A DNA stretch of 64,000 nt from Chlorobiota bacterium. GTDB lineage: Bacteria > Bacteroidota > Bacteroidia > Bacteroidales > JAADGE01. The stretch spans positions 1 through 64,000 of the forward strand of contig JAADGE010000051.1 in assembly GCA_013152535.1 (NCBI GenBank), in the 5' to 3' direction. Below the pieces are notes generated by a model, which worked only from the letters and a program-made list of their open reading frames with translations, ran no database searches and was not told the origin of the DNA. This document shows positions 27,862 through 37,043 of this stretch, piece after piece. The position numbers were made by a program, and so were the translations under genes. How positions within the stretch are numbered: the first letter of the stretch is position 1; each line of letters begins with the position of its first letter.

Positions 27862-30471
27862 TTAAAATTCGATACCTATAAATAGTATGTCATCGATTTG
27901 TTTATAATTCTTCTTCCAATTTTCAAAATCATTGACAAAGTAATGATAATATTCTTTCATTGAAAAATTATTTTTTTCAATAATAATATCTCTTACCCTG
28001 CTTGCTTGGTATTTTCTGCCTTCTTCACCGCCTATTTGATCCGGTAATCCATCGGTAAATATAAATATTTTATCTTTTTTTGCAATATCTATTTTATAAT
28101 TTGTAAATTTAGCTTCTTCTTTTCCGCTTCTTGAGGCAACGGATTTACCTCCTATAGACATTCTGTCTCCTTTATATCTGTCTAATTTATCGCCTCTTAA
28201 AAAAAATAAAGGGCGATGTGCACCGGCATATTCTAATTTGTTTATTTTATAATTTATTTTTACGAGTGCAATATCCATGCCATCCCGTGCTTTTGAATCC
28301 GGAGAATCTTGTTTTAATGTTCGTCTGACTTGTATGTGAAGTGCATCAAGAATTTCTGCCGGCGTTTTTTTCTCTTTGCTGTTTAGAATACTGTTTAAAG
28401 AAAAATAGGCAATAAATGAAATTAATGTTCCCGGAACACCATGACCCGTACAATCAATTGCTGCTATATAAATCTCATCTTCAGTAACATAAAACCATGG
28501 TAAATCGCCGCTTACGACATCACGCGGTTTATAAAACATAAATGATTCCGGTAAGTATCTTTTTATAATATCAAAATCCGGTATAATTGCAGATTGAATT
28601 CGTTGAGCATAATTAATACTTTCAGTAATATTTTTATTTTTATTCTCAATTTCAATTTCAATTTCTTTTCTTTCGGTAATATCATGAACTACAAAAAGAA
28701 TTGTGTTTAATATATTGTTTTCTCCGAATTCAGGAATTGCATTAAATTGAACAATCCTCTTAGATTTGTCGATTTTAAAAATTGTTTCTTTTTGAATTTC
28801 TTTTTGGTCGGTATTTATTTCTGCTGTTAAAGATTTGATAAAATCTTGAATTGTTTTTTCGATTTCAACATTTTCAATGGTTTTGCCGATTAATAATTTC
28901 GGGTTAATTCCGAGAAATTTTTGAGTTGTAGGGTTTGCATAAAAAATTGTTCCGTCAGTATCAATTCTGATAATCATATCGGGACTGTTTTCAGAGAGTG
29001 CCTGCATTTCACTACTCAGCCTTTTAATGGTTTCTGCCTCTTTACGTTCGGTAATATTTCGAGTGTTAAATATAATTCCGTTAATAGCAGGGTTATCAGT
29101 AAGATTTCTGCCGCTTGTTTCTAACCAAAGGCGTTTATTGTTTTTATTTGTATATTGATATTCAAAGGTTCTTGCTTCATTAGGATTTTGCAGTAAATAT
29201 TGAAAAACTTCTTTGAGTATTTTGTCTCCTCTTTCAAATCTGTTAACACCGATCATTTCTTCGGGTTTAAAACCTAATATTTCTTTTACCGAAGGACTGA
29301 CATATTGAATAATTCCCTTTTGATCATATATAGTAATAACTTCAGAGGCATTTTCTAACAGGGCATGAAGCCTTTTTTGCCCTTGTTCAACTTCAGAAAT
29401 TTTTTGAGCAAGCTCGATATTGTATTTTTTCAATTCAATTTGTGTTTTTTCCGTTAATTTGGCATTTTCTCTTAATTCGGCTTCGTTATGTTTTAATTCT
29501 TCGGTTAATTTTTGAGAATCGGAAAGAAGTTTTTTAGTTATCGTATTTGCTTTAATATTAAATAAAGTTTGCCCTATAATTTCACTTAATTCTTCAAATA
29601 AAAAAAGAGTATTTTTATTGATATTGTTTTTTAAAAATGCTATTTCTATTGCACCTTGTATTTTTTCGTCTCCCAGTAAAGGTAATACAACAAGGGACTT
29701 CGGTTTTTGTTCACCCAGTATTCCTGAGGTTACTGTAATAAATTCATCCGGTAAATTTTTTCTGTAAAGAACTGTTTTTTCATAGGATGCTTGTCCTATC
29801 AAGCCTTCTCCGATTTTGTATTCTGTTTGTAAAAATTTTTCTCTTCCGTATGCGTAGGATGATACAGGTTTCAATTTTTGTATTTCGTTATCAAAAACAT
29901 AAAATATGCCCTGAACTGCATCGGTATATTCAATGAGTTTTACCAAAATATCATAGGACAAAGGTTTTATTTCATTATATTTTATTAATATATCGTCAAT
30001 AATATTTTTTCCTTCCGAAATCCAATTTTGTTTTTCTTCAGTTTGAGATTTCTGAATCAAATTGTCTTTCATTTCAATAAGCGATTGACCTAAGTCATCT
30101 TCAAAGTAATAATTTTCAACCTCAGAATAATTTCCGTTTCCTATTTTTTTGATATATCCGGAATATTTCTGAATTAAATTTTCTTTTGATAATAATTGGT
30201 TATAAATTTCTTTCCTTTCTTTTTGAAATTTCAGAGTTAAAAAATAAGAAAATCCGGCTAATAAAAACGGGAAGAAATCAATAAAAAATATAATCGGATT
30301 GTTTAAATGGATGTTTTTTATTTCAGAAATATTAAAAGGAATATCTTTTATCAGAAAAAAATAAAACCCTGCCGAAAGAGGGAAAAATATACCCAATACA
30401 AATCCGTATAATACTGATTTATATGTAGTTATATTTTCCGAGAAGATATCAGATATTTGTTTAGTGTTCAT
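27862..30471 (-). CDS. Membrane PAS/GAF sensor with SpoIIE/PP2C phosphatase domain (SiaA-like role)
   Basis: N-terminal TM helices, GAF, two PAS, then VVSGDLPWF...AAIDCTGHGVPGTLIS...ARDGMDIALV...FIFTDGLPDQIGG. Confidence 0.87.
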   Translation of the reverse strand: MNTKQISDIFSENITTYKSVLYGFVLGIFFPLSAGFYFFLIKDIPFNISEIKNIHLNNPIIFFIDFFPFLLAGFSYFLTLKFQKERKEIYNQLLSKENLIQKYSGYIKKIGNGNYSEVENYYFEDDLGQSLIEMKDNLIQKSQTEEKQNWISEGKNIIDDILIKYNEIKPLSYDILVKLIEYTDAVQGIFYVFDNEIQKLKPVSSYAYGREKFLQTEYKIGEGLIGQASYEKTVLYRKNLPDEFITVTSGILGEQKPKSLVVLPLLGDEKIQGAIEIAFLKNNINKNTLFLFEELSEIIGQTLFNIKANTITKKLLSDSQKLTEELKHNEAELRENAKLTEKTQIELKKYNIELAQKISEVEQGQKRLHALLENASEVITIYDQKGIIQYVSPSVKEILGFKPEEMIGVNRFERGDKILKEVFQYLLQNPNEARTFEYQYTNKNNKRLWLETSGRNLTDNPAINGIIFNTRNITERKEAETIKRLSSEMQALSENSPDMIIRIDTDGTIFYANPTTQKFLGINPKLLIGKTIENVEIEKTIQDFIKSLTAEINTDQKEIQKETIFKIDKSKRIVQFNAIPEFGENNILNTILFVVHDITERKEIEIEIENKNKNITESINYAQRIQSAIIPDFDIIKRYLPESFMFYKPRDVVSGDLPWFYVTEDEIYIAAIDCTGHGVPGTLISFIAYFSLNSILNSKEKKTPAEILDALHIQVRRTLKQDSPDSKARDGMDIALVKINYKINKLEYAGAHRPLFFLRGDKLDRYKGDRMSIGGKSVASRSGKEEAKFTNYKIDIAKKDKIFIFTDGLPDQIGGEEGRKYQASRVRDIIIEKNNFSMKEYYHYFVNDFENWKKNYKQIDDILFIGIEF

Positions 30472-30473
30472 TC

Positions 30474-32561
30474 TTAAAATTTAACATCTTTAAGCCATTC
30501 GGCATATTTTTTTTCTGTGGGTGTTTCAAAACTTTGCAGAATTTTGTCTTCTCTTTGTTTTAAAAGTAAAATTTTATCATCCGTAATGAGTTCATTCTTT
30601 TTTACTTTATTAAAAACGCTGTTTATTTCTTTTTCTTTTTCGCTGATAATTCTGACTTTCGCAATTAATTCTTCTTTTAAAAGTTCATTTTTCTTTTGTA
30701 ATTCTTCTCTGAAAGAAGTGTTATCAGCCAGCATTAAAATTCTGATAATTTCACCTTTTTCATTTCTCACGGCAGAAAATAAAGAATTTGTTTTTATTTC
30801 ATTATTGTCTTTTGTCGTAAATATAATTTCTTTATGAGTAAAACTGTTTTTTGAGATTTCGCTAAAAACATCTTCCGTAATTTGCCTGTTTTTATCTTTT
30901 ATAAATTCCGAAAAAGTTTTATTTCTCATTTCTGTCAGTCTGTAGCCGAGCCTGTTTAGGAATAAATTATTAATTGAATTAATTTTTCCGGCTGTTGTAA
31001 GTTCAATTTTAAATAATATTTTATCAATGACTGAAATTAGAGCATTTATTTCCGATTCACTCCTTTTTGTTTCTTTTTGGGCATCTTTTAATTCATTTAT
31101 TTTTTCAGACATTTCAGTATCTCTCATAGCTAATTCTTGAGATTTTTTCTGAGTTTCTTCCAACAATTCAGCTGTTTTGTATGTAATTTTTGTAGTTTCT
31201 AAAGTTTTAGCAATATCTTCTGCAATATTTTCAATAAATTCAATTTCTGTTTTTTTGAACTCATAGAATGATGCAATTTCAACAACACCGAGGATATTAT
31301 CTTCAGTTTTTAAAGGAAATATTAGGATGTTAGTCGGAGTTGCTTCTCCTAAGCCGGATTCAATTTGCATATAATCATCCGGGACATCTGTAATTACAAC
31401 AGTATTTTTTTCAACGGCACACATCCCGACAAGTCCGTCTCCGAATTCGATTCTTTTAGTAAGCATCTTTATTCGATCATAAGCAAATGCCGATGTAAGT
31501 TCGAGAAACGGAACTGTTTCATTGTCGTTAACAATAAAAAAACCGCCTTGAGCTGCGTTTAAAAATTTTACCATATTTATTAATGCTGTTTCGGCTAAAT
31601 TTTCAATTCCGGAACTTGCTTCGCGTAAAATATCGTTAAATTTTGCCTGTCCTTCGGCAAACCACTGTCTGCGGCGTTCATCTTCAAGTCTTTTATCATT
31701 AATTTCAATATTTTCTTTCAGTTTATCCCTTAAGTCAGTAAGTGATTTTTGAACAGGGTCTTTTTGTTCTTCGGTTTTAAAATTTACACTGTAATTATCT
31801 GATAATAAATTATTAATAAAATCTGAAATTTCCTTAAATTTTATGTTAAATGATTCTATTCCGCTTAAAACCGGTGCAAATTCTTCACTGTTTTGAAATT
31901 TTGAAATTTCTGAAGTATTTGTCAGACTCTTAAGATTTAATTGTAAATTTTCAATATTTTCGGAAAGTTCTTTTTTTATTTTCAAATAAATTAATATTGC
32001 AGAGACAAGAATTAACAGAAGTGTCAGAATATCCGTAATATTTTTTCTGACTGATAAAGATTGAATTGATTTATTATATGAATTCTCGGTATTTTTTAAA
32101 TTATGTATTATAAAACTTAAATTTGATACGAATTCCTTTTTATATTTTTCAAAATAAAGCAAATCCGAATCGGAGTATTTTTTTAATATTTCGTTATTCT
32201 TTTTTATTCTTTTTTTAATATCAGAAAATGTTTGAGAAAAAACTTTTTCAACAGGAGAAATTTTATTTGTAATAATTAAACCGTTAATTTTTCCGCCTTC
32301 TGTAAGTATTGAAACGGATGATTTTATATCAGAAAGATAAGATGTTATTTTATCGAAATTAATATTTTCGGAAGAATTAAATTGATTAAAAATCTGTTCT
32401 GTTAAAAATAAACTTTTATCAATAAGAATCACTTTGTTCTCTTTATCTATTATTTTTTTGTTGAAATAATTTGTTAAAAAATAATTCAGAATACTCAATA
32501 CAAAAATTATTGATAAGAATATCTTTATTCCGCTGATTATTGATTTTTTTTTAAATGCCAT
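30474..32561 (-). CDS. Membrane sensor protein with GAF and PAS domains, no recognised output domain
   Basis: Two TM segments bracketing a periplasmic region, GAF (AAQGGFFIVND...GDGLVGMCAVEKNTVVITDVPDDY), PAS, coiled coil. 2 nt upstream of the SpoIIE gene. Confidence 0.8.
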   Translation of the reverse strand: MAFKKKSIISGIKIFLSIIFVLSILNYFLTNYFNKKIIDKENKVILIDKSLFLTEQIFNQFNSSENINFDKITSYLSDIKSSVSILTEGGKINGLIITNKISPVEKVFSQTFSDIKKRIKKNNEILKKYSDSDLLYFEKYKKEFVSNLSFIIHNLKNTENSYNKSIQSLSVRKNITDILTLLLILVSAILIYLKIKKELSENIENLQLNLKSLTNTSEISKFQNSEEFAPVLSGIESFNIKFKEISDFINNLLSDNYSVNFKTEEQKDPVQKSLTDLRDKLKENIEINDKRLEDERRRQWFAEGQAKFNDILREASSGIENLAETALINMVKFLNAAQGGFFIVNDNETVPFLELTSAFAYDRIKMLTKRIEFGDGLVGMCAVEKNTVVITDVPDDYMQIESGLGEATPTNILIFPLKTEDNILGVVEIASFYEFKKTEIEFIENIAEDIAKTLETTKITYKTAELLEETQKKSQELAMRDTEMSEKINELKDAQKETKRSESEINALISVIDKILFKIELTTAGKINSINNLFLNRLGYRLTEMRNKTFSEFIKDKNRQITEDVFSEISKNSFTHKEIIFTTKDNNEIKTNSLFSAVRNEKGEIIRILMLADNTSFREELQKKNELLKEELIAKVRIISEKEKEINSVFNKVKKNELITDDKILLLKQREDKILQSFETPTEKKYAEWLKDVKF

Positions 32562-32680
32562 AACCGATTTCGTAAACCTGAACGATACAAAAAAATACAG
32601 TATTAATTGTTTTTATTAACTATAAGAATTCAAAAATAGTATTTTTTTTAATTTTGTGAAAATCAGAGAGAAGAAATATG

Positions 32681-33328
32681 TTAAAGTTCAATCTTTTTTC
32701 TTATTAACATTAGTCCGTCTCGTACAGGAAGTATCATATTTTCAACCGATAAATCTTTTTGAACATAATCATTAAAAGAAATTATGCCGTGAGTAGATTT
32801 GTCATCTTCTGAAATATCTTTAATTACTTTTCCGCTCCATAATACGTTATCGGCAATAATAAATCCTCCCGGTTTTAATATAGGCAAAACTGCTTTATAA
32901 TAATTTAAATAATTCGGTTTATCTGCATCAATAAAAATTAAATCAAATATTTCTTTTAATTCCGGAATAATTTCAATTGCATTTCCGATAATCAATTTTA
33001 TTTTATTTGTAAAACCTGCTTTTTTAATAAATTCATTAATAACGGCTTCTTTTTCGTCATTAATTTCAATTGTGTATAATAATCCGGTTTTAGTGAGTCC
33101 TTTTGCCAAACAAATTGCCGAATAACCGGTAAAAGTACCGATTTCTAAAATCCTTTCAGGGTTAAGCATCTTACTGATAAATTCTAAAAATTTGCCTTGG
33201 ATATTTCCGGATAACATTCTCGGATGCAATGTTTCTAAATGTGTACGGCGTGTTAACTCCGATAAAACAGAATCTTCTTTATCGCTGTGATTTATAATGT
33301 ATTTAAGAATATCTTTTGATGTTTCCAA
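32681..33328 (-). CDS. SAM-dependent O-methyltransferase (caffeoyl-CoA OMT type)
   Basis: RILEIGTFTGYSAICLAKGL...IFIDADKPNYLNYY...ADNVLWSGKV. Confidence 0.9.
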   Translation of the reverse strand: METSKDILKYIINHSDKEDSVLSELTRRTHLETLHPRMLSGNIQGKFLEFISKMLNPERILEIGTFTGYSAICLAKGLTKTGLLYTIEINDEKEAVINEFIKKAGFTNKIKLIIGNAIEIIPELKEIFDLIFIDADKPNYLNYYKAVLPILKPGGFIIADNVLWSGKVIKDISEDDKSTHGIISFNDYVQKDLSVENMILPVRDGLMLIRKKIEL

Positions 33329-33386
33329 ATTATATTTTTTTGATGATACGTAAAATAATTACTTTTGAATTTTAAACCAAAGATAA

Positions 33387-34535
33387 ATGTTTTTTACAGA
33401 TATTGCCGGACATACAGAAATTAAGCAAAATTTGATTAACTCCGTAAAACAAAACAGAGTTAGTCACGCAATATTATTTGCAGGACCGGAAGGAAACGGC
33501 AAACTCTCTTTGGCAATTGCCTTTGCACAATATCTTTCCTGCAAAAATAAAACAGAAAATGATTCCTGCGGAACTTGTACTTCTTGTGTAAAATATCAAA
33601 AAATTATTCATCCGGATTTGCATTTTGTTTTTCCGGTAGTAAAACTAAAAACGGCAACTAAACCCGTAAGTGATAATTTTATTAAGGAATGGAGAGAATT
33701 TGTTTCTTCGTCGTCTTATCACGGCTTTAAAAAGTGGCTGAAAAAGATGGGAACCGAAAACCAGCAAGCCGGAATTTTTGCACAGGAAAGTGAAGAAATA
33801 ATTAAAAAATTAAATCTGAAATCATACGAATCGGATTATAAGGTTATGATTATTTGGATGCCCGAGAAAATGAATATTTCTGTATCTAATAAATTGCTTA
33901 AAATGATTGAAGAGCCGCCGCCGAAAACTGTTTTTATTTTAGTAGCAGAAGATACCGAAAATATTATAAAAACAATACTTTCACGTACACAGCTGATTAA
34001 AATACCTAAAATCGGCGAACAAATAATGTATGAAAGTATTAAAGAAAGATATAATTTTGTCGATGAAAAAATAAAAGAAATCGTAAGAATTGCTGACGGA
34101 AATTTTTTAAAAGCCGAAGAACTGATTCAAAATATTGAGGGACTTTCTGAAAATGAAAATTTTAATCGCTTTGCATTTTTTATGCGTAACGCATACGGTG
34201 TTAAAATTCCGGAACTTACGCAATGGGCTGAAGAGTTAGCAAAATCAGGCAGAGAGACACAAAAAGATTTTCTGAAATACGCTTTAAAATTATTAAGAGA
34301 AAATTTAATATTAAATATCAGCCCGGAAAATCAAAATAAAATTATATTTTTGACGGATAAAGAAGAAAATTTTTCAATTAAATTTAACAAATTTATACAT
34401 AAAACCAATATAGTACAATTAACAAATGAGTTTAACGAAGCTTATAATCACATAGAAAGAAACGGCAACGGGAAACTTATATTTTTGGATCTTGCTTTGA
34501 AAACAGCACGATTGTTAAAAGTCAAACCACAGTAA
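33387..34535 (+). CDS. holB: DNA polymerase III delta' subunit-like ATPase
   Basis: GHTEIKQNLINSVKQNRVSHAILFAGPEGNGKLSLA, zinc-binding CGTCTSC, LLKMIEEPPPKTVFILVAEDTENIIKTILSRTQ. Confidence 0.85.
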   Translation: MFFTDIAGHTEIKQNLINSVKQNRVSHAILFAGPEGNGKLSLAIAFAQYLSCKNKTENDSCGTCTSCVKYQKIIHPDLHFVFPVVKLKTATKPVSDNFIKEWREFVSSSSYHGFKKWLKKMGTENQQAGIFAQESEEIIKKLNLKSYESDYKVMIIWMPEKMNISVSNKLLKMIEEPPPKTVFILVAEDTENIIKTILSRTQLIKIPKIGEQIMYESIKERYNFVDEKIKEIVRIADGNFLKAEELIQNIEGLSENENFNRFAFFMRNAYGVKIPELTQWAEELAKSGRETQKDFLKYALKLLRENLILNISPENQNKIIFLTDKEENFSIKFNKFIHKTNIVQLTNEFNEAYNHIERNGNGKLIFLDLALKTARLLKVKPQ

Positions 34536-34681
34536 AAAGTTGGTTGTTCCAAAATTTCAGATTAACAAATAATATAGTTTATTTAATATTAAAAATATAC
34601 AAAATTGACAGAGTTTATTAAATAGATACATAATATATAAAGGAACGCATACTTTTTTTACTGTTATAAAAAACAGTAGAA

Positions 34682-35860
34682 ATGAAAACAGAAGAAGATT
34701 ATACACTAAGAGGATGTGCTTCGCAGGCAGTGAAGAACGGAAAGTATTGTAACCCCCACAGTTGCAATAAATTAAATGTTTTTAATGATTTAAGAAATTT
34801 TCCTAAAACTGCAAATACTCCCGATATTATTGAAGTTCGTTTTAAGAACACAAGAAAAGAATTTTATAAAAACGTAAATCAGCTTATACTTACCGAAGGC
34901 GATATGGTTGCCGTTGAAGCTTCTCCGGGGCACGACATCGGAACGGTATCTCTTGCGGGAGAACTTGTACGTGAACAAATGAAACGAAAAGGTATCCGCA
35001 CGGATGATAATCTGAAGATTGTCTATCGTAAAGTAAAACCTGCGGATATTGAAAAATGGGAGGCTGCTACAGCTCGGGAACATGATGTTATGCTTAACTC
35101 AAGACGAATATCAAAACGCTTGAATTTGAGTATGAAAATAGGAGATGTTGAATTTCAGGGTGACGGAACCAAGGCTATTTTTTATTATATTGCTGATAAA
35201 CGTGTTGATTTTCGCGAACTGATCAGAATTTTAGCAGATGAGTTTCGTATTCGAATTGAAATGAAACAAATCGGAGCCAGACAAGAAGCCGGCAGAATCG
35301 GAGGTATCGGTTCTTGCGGAAGAGAATTATGTTGCTCATCCTGGATGAATGATTTTAATTCCGTAACCACCGATACAGCCAGAGAACAACAGCTTTCAAT
35401 GAATCCTCAAAAATTGGCGGGACAATGCGGAAAACTCAAATGTTGCCTTAATTTTGAGAAAGCAAGTTACAAAGATGCGATTGCTGCATTTCCTCCGAAA
35501 ATTAACCTTCAGACACAAGACGGAATTGCAAGATATATTAAAATTGATGTGTATAAAAAACTAATTTGGTATTCGCTAAAATCTGATAATCATGAATCTC
35601 TGATTTCAGTTCAAACTTCACGTGCTTTTGAGATTATTGAAATGAATAAAAACGGAGAAAAACCTGATAATTTGAAGGAACAAGGATTTACGTCTCCGAA
35701 AATTAAAGGTTATAAGGATCTTGCAGGACAGGAAAGTATTACACGTTTTGATAAAAAACCTAAAAAACGCAGAAAAAAACGAAATAATTATCACTCTAAA
35801 AATAAACATGTTTTCAGTAAAAACCCAAAAAAAAATAACAACAAAAAAGATGAAAAATAA
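34682..35860 (+). CDS. PSP1-domain / RicT-like protein
   Basis: IEVRFKNTRKEFYKN...GDMVAVEASPGHDIGTVSL...GRIGGIGSCGRELCCSSWM...KLAGQCGKLKCCLNFE. Confidence 0.87.
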   Translation: MKTEEDYTLRGCASQAVKNGKYCNPHSCNKLNVFNDLRNFPKTANTPDIIEVRFKNTRKEFYKNVNQLILTEGDMVAVEASPGHDIGTVSLAGELVREQMKRKGIRTDDNLKIVYRKVKPADIEKWEAATAREHDVMLNSRRISKRLNLSMKIGDVEFQGDGTKAIFYYIADKRVDFRELIRILADEFRIRIEMKQIGARQEAGRIGGIGSCGRELCCSSWMNDFNSVTTDTAREQQLSMNPQKLAGQCGKLKCCLNFEKASYKDAIAAFPPKINLQTQDGIARYIKIDVYKKLIWYSLKSDNHESLISVQTSRAFEIIEMNKNGEKPDNLKEQGFTSPKIKGYKDLAGQESITRFDKKPKKRRKKRNNYHSKNKHVFSKNPKKNNNKKDEK

Positions 35861-36326
35861 AACAATACTTTTTATTATCGGCAGTTTGTTTATACTGTCT
35901 TTTTTAAATTCTTGTAAAAATAAAGTATTGTATGAAAATACGCTTAAAATACCCGAAAATATATGGCAAATAAATGATACACTTGTTTTTAATATCAACG
36001 TTCCTGATACAATTAATCATTATAATGTTTATATAAAAATTAAAGTTCAGGATAATTATTTAACCGATAATTTATGGTTGATTATTAATTCAAAATCTCC
36101 GTCAGGAAATGGTTTGAGGGATTTGGCAGAATTTTATTTAACGAATCAAAACGGGAAATGGTACGGGAAAAAATACAGACATTCAGTAAGCAACATATTT
36201 CTGTATAAAGCCAATATCCTTTTTCCGGAAAAAGGAATCTATACTTTTAAAATTCGACACGGAATGCGAGAAAATGATTTGCCGAGAGTTTCATCTGTGG
36301 GAATGAGGATTGAACGAGTGAAATAA
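35850..36326 (+). CDS. gldH: Gliding motility lipoprotein GldH-like
   Basis: Start ATGAAAAATAAAACA overlaps the 3' end of the RicT-like gene; lipobox LSFLNSC; NIWQINDTLVFNINVPDT...YNVYIKIKVQDNY...IRHGMRENDLPRVSSVGMRIE. Confidence 0.82.
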   Translation: MKNKTILFIIGSLFILSFLNSCKNKVLYENTLKIPENIWQINDTLVFNINVPDTINHYNVYIKIKVQDNYLTDNLWLIINSKSPSGNGLRDLAEFYLTNQNGKWYGKKYRHSVSNIFLYKANILFPEKGIYTFKIRHGMRENDLPRVSSVGMRIERVK

Positions 36327-36365
36327 GACTCGGATAAAAGACAGATATTTGTACAGAAAGTATCT

Positions 36366-36968
36366 TTAAAAACCGGCATTTTTATATTTTTTTCTGTAAA
36401 TCCAAGCTGCAAGTGCTCCGGCAAGTGCTCCGAATAAATGCCCTTCCCACGAAATACCTTCTTGACCCGGAATAATACCTTTAAACAATGCACCGCCATA
36501 CAGTATAATTATTATTACGGCAATAATAATTGATTTTACACTTCTTCTGAATATTCCGCTGAAAAGTAAAAATCCGATATAAGCAAAAATTAAACCGCTG
36601 GCACCAATGTGATTAGTTTCGGTTCTGCCGAAAAGCCATACGGCAAATCCTCCGACAATTATTGAGAAAATACTTACCCTAACATAAAGTTTATTGTAAA
36701 ATTGCAGAATAACAAAAGTTAAAATTAAAAGCGGAATAGTATTTGAAATTAAATGTAACCAATTCAAATGCAAAAACGGTGAGAAAAGAATTCCAAGTAA
36801 ACCGTTGACAGTTCTCGGTCTTATTCCGAACTGATTAAAATCAACAAAAAAGAAAAGTTTATTTAAAATAAAAACAATCCAGATACTTGCGGTAACCCAT
36901 AAAGTTGTGAGTAAATTTTTTTTCATTGATACGGTATTAATTGACGTTAAGCATTTATTATAATTCAA
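36366..36968 (-). CDS. Rhomboid-family intramembrane serine protease
   Basis: Six TM segments, HLNWLHLISNTIPLL, GASGLIFAYIGFLLF, WEGHLFGALAGAL. Confidence 0.88.
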   Translation of the reverse strand: MNYNKCLTSINTVSMKKNLLTTLWVTASIWIVFILNKLFFFVDFNQFGIRPRTVNGLLGILFSPFLHLNWLHLISNTIPLLILTFVILQFYNKLYVRVSIFSIIVGGFAVWLFGRTETNHIGASGLIFAYIGFLLFSGIFRRSVKSIIIAVIIIILYGGALFKGIIPGQEGISWEGHLFGALAGALAAWIYRKKYKNAGF

Positions 36969-37043
36969 ATATAGATATTTTTAGCAAAAACGAAATATTT
37001 TTTTAATATTTGTTTTTTACATTTAAAAATAAATTTCATACAC

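Noticed and set aside
34790-35998. Minus-strand ORFs opposite the RicT-like gene and gldH (34790-35083, 35185-35370, 35618-35998)
   Set aside because: Antisense to well-supported coding sequence; Phe/Ile/Ser-rich artefacts of AT-rich codons.
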